Assembly (NCBI GenBank): GCA_934553255.1
Contig: CAKTEZ010000028.1
Location: 1-20,694 of the forward strand
Source of the DNA: an uncultured Oscillospiraceae bacterium
Lineage (GTDB): Bacteria > Bacillota > Clostridia > Oscillospirales > Oscillospiraceae
Direction of reading: 5' to 3'
DNA: 20,694 nt
Of this stretch, positions 16,079 to 20,694 are shown in pieces. Under the pieces are notes generated by a model, which saw only the letters and a list, made by a program, of their open reading frames with translations, did not search any database and was not told the origin of the DNA. Each line of letters starts with the position of its first letter. Position 1 is the stretch's first letter. A program made the position numbers and the translations under genes.

Positions 16079-17305
16079 TTAGAGGACCCTGCCGCGCTTG
16101 ATGACCTTCTTGGCGAGGTTGCTGCCGAAGCGGTAGCAGATGTAGTCGAGGTCCGGCGCGTCCCAGACGACGAGGTCGCCGAGCTTGCCCGCCTCGACCG
16201 TGCCGACGGTGTCCGCCATATCGATGGCGGCCGCGCCGTTGAGCGTCACGGCGGTCAGCACCTCCTCGGGCGTGAGCTTATACTTCAGGCAGCCGAGGTT
16301 GATGACGAACTGCATATTCAGGCACGGGCAGGAGCCGGGGTTGAAGTCCGTCGCCATCGCGACGGGCACGCCCGCGTTGACCATGTCGCGCGCGGGCGCG
16401 AACACCGCGCCGAGGTTGAAGCTCGTCGCGGGCAGCAGGCAGGCGATCACGCCGCCCTTTGCCATGGCTTCGATGCCCTCCGGCGGGCAGACGATCAGAT
16501 GCTCCGCCGAGATCGCGCCCAGCTCACCGGCGAGCTGAGAGCCGCCGATGGCCTCGATCTCGTCGGCGTGGATCTTGGGGCGCAGACCGCACTTGAGGCC
16601 CGCCTCCAACACCTGACGGGACTCCTCCACCGTAAAGGTGTCCGCCTCGCAGAACACATCGCAGAACTTGGCGATGCCCTGCTCCTTGACGAGCGGCATC
16701 ATCTCCTCGCACACCAGACGGATATACTCCGCGCGGTCCGCCTTGTACTCCGCAGGGACGAGGTGCGCGCCCATAAAGGTCGCCACCATGTCCATCGGGT
16801 GCTGCTCGTTCAGGTCCTTGATGACGCGCAGCGCCTTGAGCTCATGCTCGGTGGCAAGACCGTAGCCGCTCTTCGCCTCGCAGGTGGTCGTGCCGAAGGC
16901 CATCATCTCGTCGAGCGCCTTCGCCGCCTTGGCGGTCAGCTCCTCCTCGGTGGCCTTGCGCGTGGCGTTCGTGGTGGACTGGATGCCGCCGCCCGCGTTC
17001 TGGATCTCCAGATAGGTCTTGCCGTGCAGCTTCATGCCCAGCTCGTTCTGCCGCCAGCCGCCGAAGATAAGGTGCGTGTGCGCGTCCACAAGGCCGGGCG
17101 TGACGAGCTTCCCCTCGGCGTCCATGACCTCCGCGCCCTCGCAGGCGGGAGCCTCGCCGGCGCCGACGGAGGCGATCACGCCGTCCTCAATAAGCACCCA
17201 TGCATCCTTGAGAAATTTGATCCTGCCCTGCTCCTCGCCGCGATGAGCGCTCCTGCCCTCGGGCGTGGCGAGCAGACCGATGTTTTTCACCAGAAGTTTT
17301 TTCAT
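16079..17305 (-). CDS. hutI: Imidazolonepropionase
   Basis: 408 residues, standard length. It hydrolyses 4-imidazolone-5-propionate to N-formimino-L-glutamate, step three of histidine degradation. It is an amidohydrolase-fold metalloenzyme. Visible parts are GLVDAHTHLIFGG with the metal-binding HxH at 76 and 78, TTCEAKSGYGL, the metal His in MGAHLVP, KIHADEI and the ATDFNPGSCP segment carrying the catalytic Asp. I start at ATG 17305 (MKKLLVKNIG), with AAAGGA about 11 bases upstream, not at the longer frame from 17359, which begins inside the upstream terminator. It is separated from hutU by a strong intrinsic terminator, so it depends on read-through or a weak local promoter. An Lrp gene follows closely. 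Confidence 0.96.
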   Translation of the reverse strand: MKKLLVKNIGLLATPEGRSAHRGEEQGRIKFLKDAWVLIEDGVIASVGAGEAPACEGAEVMDAEGKLVTPGLVDAHTHLIFGGWRQNELGMKLHGKTYLEIQNAGGGIQSTTNATRKATEEELTAKAAKALDEMMAFGTTTCEAKSGYGLATEHELKALRVIKDLNEQHPMDMVATFMGAHLVPAEYKADRAEYIRLVCEEMMPLVKEQGIAKFCDVFCEADTFTVEESRQVLEAGLKCGLRPKIHADEIEAIGGSQLAGELGAISAEHLIVCPPEGIEAMAKGGVIACLLPATSFNLGAVFAPARDMVNAGVPVAMATDFNPGSCPCLNMQFVINLGCLKYKLTPEEVLTAVTLNGAAAIDMADTVGTVEAGKLGDLVVWDAPDLDYICYRFGSNLAKKVIKRGRVL

Positions 17306-17357
17306 AATAACGGTGTTCCTTTCTTGCTGCAAAGGGACTGTCTTTTGATGATAACAC

Positions 17358-17387
17358 AAAAAGGGGCATATTGCTATGCCCCTTTTT
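17358..17387 (-). terminator. Intrinsic terminator between hutU and hutI
   Basis: On the minus strand a 13-bp stem (17375-17387 with 17358-17370, loop GCAA) contains AAAAAGGGG paired with CCCCTTTTT. It begins ten bases after the hutU stop. It should end most hutU transcripts before hutI. Confidence 0.85.
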
Positions 17388-17396
17388 GAAGTATTT

Positions 17397-19418
17397 TTAG
17401 TGCTTCATGCCCTTGACCGCATCGGCGACGATGGCGTCGTCCGCGAGGTACGGCATGGTGATGTGGTCGTGACCCTCGTACATCTTGTTGTACTCGGCCA
17501 CGGTGGTCATGGCGTTCTCGTTGCGCGCCCAGCTGCGGCGGGCCACGCCGACCATGGTATCCCAAGGCATGGACATACGCAGGATGGTATCGACGCGCTC
17601 GGAGCCGTCGAGTACCATGCCGAAGCCGCCGTTGATGGCGCGGCCGATGCCGGTGCCGCCGCCGTTGTGGAGGGCGATGTAGCTCATGCCGCGCGCGGCG
17701 TTGCCCGCGTAGCACTGCGTCGCCATCTCGGCCATGATGTTGGAGCCGTCCTTGATGTTGGAGGTCTCACGGAAGGGCGCGTCGGTTCCGCCGGTGTCGT
17801 GATGGTCGCGGCCGAGGATGACAGGACCGATCTCGCCGTTGCGGACCATCTCGTTGAACTTGAGCGCGAGGTTCATGCGGCCCATGGCGTCCTGATACAG
17901 GATGCGGCATTGAGTGCCGACGACCAGCTTGTTCTTCTCCGCGTCGCGGACCCAGACATAGTTGTCATAGTCCTGATAGCGGCGGTTGTGCGCCTTGATG
18001 TACTCGGCGGCCGCCATATCGGTCTTGTGCAGGTCCTCGGGGTTGCGGCTCAGGCAGCACCAACGGAACGGGCCGTAGCCGAAGTCGAACAGGCAGGGGC
18101 CGAGAATGTCTTCAACATAGGACGGGAAGATGAAGCCGTCAAGGTCGTTCTCGCCGTTCTTGCAGATGCTCTTCACGCCGGTGTCGTACACGGCCTTGAG
18201 GAAGCTGTTGCCGTAGTCGAAGAAGTAGGTGCCTTTCTCGTGGAACTTGCAGATCATCTCGTAATGATGCTGCAGCGTCTTGTCGACAAGCTTGCGGAAG
18301 CCCTCCGGATCCTTGTCGAGCATCTCGGTGCGCTGGGCGAAGGTGAGGCCCTGCGGGCAGTAGCCGCCGTCGTAGGGAACATGGCAGGAGGTCTGGTCGC
18401 TCATGAGGTCGACATGAACATCATGCTCATAGAGGTATTCGAGCAGGTCGACGATGTTGCCGCAGTAGGCGACGGCGCAGGCCTTGCCCGCCTTCTGATG
18501 CTCGAGGGCGATCTTGGTCGCCTCCTCGAGGGAGTCGGTGCGGTGGCTGACCCAGCCCTGGGTGTAGCGGGTGTCGATACGGGAATCGTCGACCTCGGCG
18601 ATGATGGACGCGGCGCCGGCGATCTCGGCAGCCTTGCCCTGCGCGCCGCTCATGCCGCCTAAGCCCGCGGAGATGAACAGACGGCCGGCGAGGTCCTTGT
18701 CGTTGGGGATGCCGAGCTTGAGACGGCCGGCGTTGAGCAGCGTGTTGAACGTGCCGTGGACGATGCCCTGGGGGCCGATGTACATCCAGCCGCCGGCGGT
18801 CATCTGACCGTAGTTGGCAACGCCGAGCGCGGCGGCGCGGTTGAAGTTCTCCTGATCGTCGAAGGTGCCGACCATCAGGCCGTTGGAGATGATGACGCGG
18901 GGCGCCATCTTGTGGGAGTGGAACAGGCCCAGAGGATGGCCGGACATGACGACCAGCGTCTGCTCGTCGGTCAGCTCCTCAAGGTACTTCTTGATGAGGC
19001 GGTACTGCATCCAGTTCTGGCAGACCTGACCGGTCTCACCGTAGGTGACCAGCTCATAGGGATAGAGCGCAACGTCGAAGTCGAGGTTGTTGTCGATCAT
19101 GACCTGAATGGCGCGGCCCTCGATGCACTTGCCCTTGTACTCGTCGATGGGCTTGCCGTACAGCTTGCCCTCGGGGCGGAAGCGGTAGCCGTAGATGCGG
19201 CCATGCTCCTCGAGTTCGGCGGCGAACTCCTTGGCCATCTGCTCGTGATGGTCGGGGTGGATGTAACGCAGCGCGTTCTTGATGGCGAGCGCCTTGTCGG
19301 CCTCGGTCAGGCGGGATTCGCGGCGGGGTGCGCGGCGATAGCAGGCTTCCATCTTCGGGTATTCCGGAAGATCGTAGTCCAGCTTGATCGTCATGGCTTC
19401 GTCAGCGAGATTGATCAT
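17397..19418 (-). CDS. hutU: Urocanate hydratase, long form
   Basis: 673 residues from ATG 19418. It converts urocanate to 4-imidazolone-5-propionate, using tightly bound NAD+ as electrophile. Family segments are GQMTAGGWMYIGPQGIVHGTF, ISAGLGGMSGAQGKA (Rossmann-like NAD site), DQTSCHVPYDGGYCPQG, LKFNEMVRNGEIGPVILGRDHHDTGG and ALHNGGGTGIGRAINGGFG near the C-terminus. Classical HutU is about 555 residues; this longer type is the one I associate with anaerobic Firmicutes and relatives. I chose 19418 because GTGAGG lies eight bases upstream and the N-terminus MINLADEAMTIK is sensible. The frame is open to 19511 but that would begin inside the promoter palindrome. It is first in the leftward hut unit and divergent from the LysR regulator. 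Confidence 0.95.
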   Translation of the reverse strand: MINLADEAMTIKLDYDLPEYPKMEACYRRAPRRESRLTEADKALAIKNALRYIHPDHHEQMAKEFAAELEEHGRIYGYRFRPEGKLYGKPIDEYKGKCIEGRAIQVMIDNNLDFDVALYPYELVTYGETGQVCQNWMQYRLIKKYLEELTDEQTLVVMSGHPLGLFHSHKMAPRVIISNGLMVGTFDDQENFNRAAALGVANYGQMTAGGWMYIGPQGIVHGTFNTLLNAGRLKLGIPNDKDLAGRLFISAGLGGMSGAQGKAAEIAGAASIIAEVDDSRIDTRYTQGWVSHRTDSLEEATKIALEHQKAGKACAVAYCGNIVDLLEYLYEHDVHVDLMSDQTSCHVPYDGGYCPQGLTFAQRTEMLDKDPEGFRKLVDKTLQHHYEMICKFHEKGTYFFDYGNSFLKAVYDTGVKSICKNGENDLDGFIFPSYVEDILGPCLFDFGYGPFRWCCLSRNPEDLHKTDMAAAEYIKAHNRRYQDYDNYVWVRDAEKNKLVVGTQCRILYQDAMGRMNLALKFNEMVRNGEIGPVILGRDHHDTGGTDAPFRETSNIKDGSNIMAEMATQCYAGNAARGMSYIALHNGGGTGIGRAINGGFGMVLDGSERVDTILRMSMPWDTMVGVARRSWARNENAMTTVAEYNKMYEGHDHITMPYLADDAIVADAVKGMKH

Positions 19419-19504
19419 GGAGAATTCCTCACTTTCTAAAATTTTTCGATTTCTATCAAGTTTTGGTTTTTCCTCAAAAGTTTCTTGTGCATTTTGCTTT
19501 ACAT

Positions 19505-19533
19505 CTTGCATTATAGCAAGAACCTGCTATAAT
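19505..19533 (+). promoter_or_regulatory. Promoter of the LysR gene
   Basis: Extended -10 TGC-TATAAT (TATAAT at 19528-19533) is preceded by a weak -35 (CTTGCA 19505-19510, 17-base spacer, or TTGCAT 19506-19511, 16-base spacer). The predicted start near 19540 gives a leader of about 60 bases. A second extended -10-like TGC-TATACT lies at 19557-19565. Confidence 0.6.
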
Positions 19534-19534
19534 G
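19509..19534. promoter_or_regulatory. 10-6-10 palindrome, candidate LysR operator
   Basis: CATTATAGCA (19509-19518) and TGCTATAATG (19525-19534) are perfect inverted repeats around AGAACC. The palindrome sits between divergent hutU and the LysR gene, the standard place for a LysR-type regulator to bind. A third half-site, TGCTATA, lies at 19557-19563, 32 bp (about three turns) from the second arm. The symmetry does not fit the textbook T-N11-A LysR box exactly. Confidence 0.6.
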
Positions 19535-19538
19535 AAAA
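19510..19538 (-). promoter_or_regulatory. Promoter of hutU
   Basis: On the minus strand TTTTCA (complement of 19533-19538), a 17-base spacer and an extended -10 TGC-TATAAT (TATAAT is the complement of 19510-19515). The predicted start near 19503 gives an 85-base leader. Its -35 overlaps the -10 of the opposing promoter. Confidence 0.6.
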
Positions 19539-19598
19539 GAACTTAATTTGTATCGTTGCTATACTTTTTTTATATTGCTTTGTGTGAGGTACCTTTTT

Positions 19599-20486
19599 AT
19601 GACGATCCGCCAGCTGGAATACTTCTGCGCCGTGGTCGAGAACCGCAGCATTTCCGCCGCCGCCCGCGCGCTCCATGTCGCACAGCCGCCCATTTCACGC
19701 CAGATCGCCCAGATGGAGGACGAGCTGGGCGTGCAGCTTTTCGCGCGCGAGAGCCGCGGCATGAAGCTCACCGAGGCCGGACAGGCGCTTTACCGCCAGA
19801 GCCGCCAGCTTTTTCTGCGCCTGCGCCGCGTGGAGGAGAATGTCAAAAGCATCGGCGCGGGCGAGGGCGGGCGCATCAATGTCGGCATCATCTACTCCGC
19901 CATGCCCTACGCCCTTCGCTATCTGGAGGAATACCACGCCCGCTATCCCAAGGTCGAATTTTACATTCGTCTCGGCTCGCCGCAGGACCTGCTCGCCGAT
20001 CTTGACCGCGGCGAGCTGCATGTTCTCTTCCTCCGCCGTTCCACGCAGGAGACATCCGGACTTCACGAGCGCATTCTCGGCGAGGATGCGCTGGAGCTGA
20101 TCATGACCGCCGCGACCGATCCCGCGCCGGAGCTGGACGCCGTACCCATCGAACGGCTGCGCGGCGTGCCGATGTGTCTGCTGCGCTCGGACGACCTCTG
20201 GGGCTACAACGATCATCTCCTCAAGGAGTGCCGCCGCAGCGGATTTGAGCCTGACGTTCCCTGCCAGTGCTACGATACCCCTATGGCGATGCAGCTTGTG
20301 CGTTCGGGCTTCGGCATCAGCTTCCTGCCGCGCTCCATTGTGGAAACGCATCCGAACTCCGGCATTTATGCCAAGCCCCTGCGCGGCCTGCCCGCCAAGT
20401 CCTATCCCGTCCTCGTCTGGAACGACGACGTGACCGGCGCCCCCTGCGTGCAGCGCTTCGTCGCCGCGCCGCCCGCCTTTACTTAA
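19599..20486 (+). CDS. LysR-family transcriptional regulator, probable hut regulator
   Basis: 295 residues, typical length. The N-terminal winged HTH is MTIRQLEYFCAVVENRSISAAARALHVAQPPISRQIAQMEDELGVQLFARESRGMKLTEAGQAL (residues 1-64), then a linker helix and a periplasmic-binding-like effector domain (INVGIIYSAMPYALRYLEEYHARYPKVEF onward). The start is ATG 19599, with GTGAGGT about 10 bases upstream. The frame extends to 19548 without a better site. It is divergent from hutU and followed by ftcD, so it most likely controls histidine degradation, with urocanate or another pathway intermediate as inducer. That role is inferred from position. It probably also controls itself through the shared palindrome. 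Confidence 0.93.
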   Translation: MTIRQLEYFCAVVENRSISAAARALHVAQPPISRQIAQMEDELGVQLFARESRGMKLTEAGQALYRQSRQLFLRLRRVEENVKSIGAGEGGRINVGIIYSAMPYALRYLEEYHARYPKVEFYIRLGSPQDLLADLDRGELHVLFLRRSTQETSGLHERILGEDALELIMTAATDPAPELDAVPIERLRGVPMCLLRSDDLWGYNDHLLKECRRSGFEPDVPCQCYDTPMAMQLVRSGFGISFLPRSIVETHPNSGIYAKPLRGLPAKSYPVLVWNDDVTGAPCVQRFVAAPPAFT

Positions 20487-20526
20487 AAAAATTAAGCGCA
20501 CCGAAAAAAAGGGAAAAGAAAATCTG

Positions 20527-20555
20527 TTTACGCTTTTCCGAACGAACGGTATAAT
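20527..20555 (+). promoter_or_regulatory. Promoter of ftcD
   Basis: TTTACG (20527-20532), a 17-base spacer and a perfect TATAAT (20550-20555). The leader of about 60 bases contains a small GGGCG...CGCCC hairpin (20579-20598) just before the GGAGG ribosome site. I see no copy of the TGCTATAAT palindrome here, so ftcD may be controlled separately from hutU. Confidence 0.7.
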
Positions 20556-20621
20556 GACGATACGAACCATAAAAATACGGGCGCGGCTTGTCCCGCCCGA
20601 CAAAAACGGAGGAAACCTATC

Positions 20622-20694
20622 ATGGCACGACTGATCGAATGCATCCCCAATTTCAGCTGCTCCAAGGAAAAGGACGAGGCCACCTATAACGAGC
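20622..20694 (+). CDS. ftcD: Glutamate formimidoyltransferase, 5' end (partial)
   Basis: Only the first 24 codons are in the window: MARLIECIPNFSCSKEKDEATYNE. The LIECIPNFS opening is characteristic of the formiminotransferase N-terminal subdomain. The enzyme moves the formimino group from formiminoglutamate to tetrahydrofolate, releasing glutamate, which is the step after HutI. GGAGG lies about 11 bases upstream of ATG 20622. The hut context supports the call. Whether a cyclodeaminase domain is fused cannot be seen. Confidence 0.9.
   Translation, partial: MARLIECIPNFSCSKEKDEATYNE

Noticed and set aside
15563..17389. 608-codon plus-strand frame opposite lrp and hutI
   Set aside because: It spans the complements of two real genes and their gap and begins in the MFS/lrp terminator; no domain.
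17376..18662. 428-codon plus-strand frame opposite hutU
   Set aside because: Antisense shadow of hutU beginning inside the hutU-hutI terminator; Val/Ala/Asp-rich with no recognisable domain.
19419..19511. 31-residue N-terminal extension of HutU
   Set aside because: It would start inside the promoter palindrome, at or upstream of the predicted transcript start, whereas ATG 19418 has a good ribosome site.

Overview
The window looks like chromosome from a high-GC member of the Clostridia, most likely an Oscillospiraceae-type gut anaerobe. The evidence is a T-box leader in front of ileS, AGGAGG-like ribosome binding sites, SigA-type promoters with 16-18 base spacers, a metG-tatD pair, a DUF975 membrane protein, a QueT transporter, and histidine degradation through a formiminotransferase (ftcD). 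The genus is an inference.

Positions 1-1400 look like the scarred right end of an integrated element. There is the 3' end of an unrecognised gene, about 440 bases without a convincing gene but with a perfect 21-bp inverted repeat, and an integrase remnant that has lost its N-terminus and its catalytic HxxR...Y part. Then come repeated TGGTGCCAA words and a complete tRNA-Arg(CCU) gene. Just beyond lies the 5' half of a second tRNA-Arg(CCU), cut at the anticodon arm but still carrying a strong promoter. The simplest reading is that an element inserted into the anticodon arm of the resident tRNA gene and supplied a complete replacement, now read from the resident promoter.

Positions 1400-10720 are housekeeping. 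typA/bipA faces right. Facing it are two leftward units: metG-tatD with its own promoter, and ileS-DUF975, with queT beyond a weak terminator. The ileS unit starts at a TTGACA-17-TAGAAT promoter and is controlled by an isoleucine T-box (specifier ATC).

Positions 10720-15620 hold separately promoted single genes: nudC (NAD(H)/NAD-RNA Nudix hydrolase), putP (sodium/proline symporter), a Cof-type HAD phosphatase, and an MFS transporter. The last two are divergent.

Positions 15620-20694 are a histidine utilisation (hut) locus. Leftward are hutU (a long, about 673-residue urocanate hydratase), hutI and an Lrp/AsnC regulator. Rightward are a LysR regulator and the start of ftcD. Together HutU, HutI and FtcD turn urocanate into glutamate and formimino-tetrahydrofolate; hutH is not in the window. 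The hutU and lysR promoters are interlocked inside one 10-6-10 palindrome carrying an extended -10 on each strand, which is the most interesting regulatory structure here.
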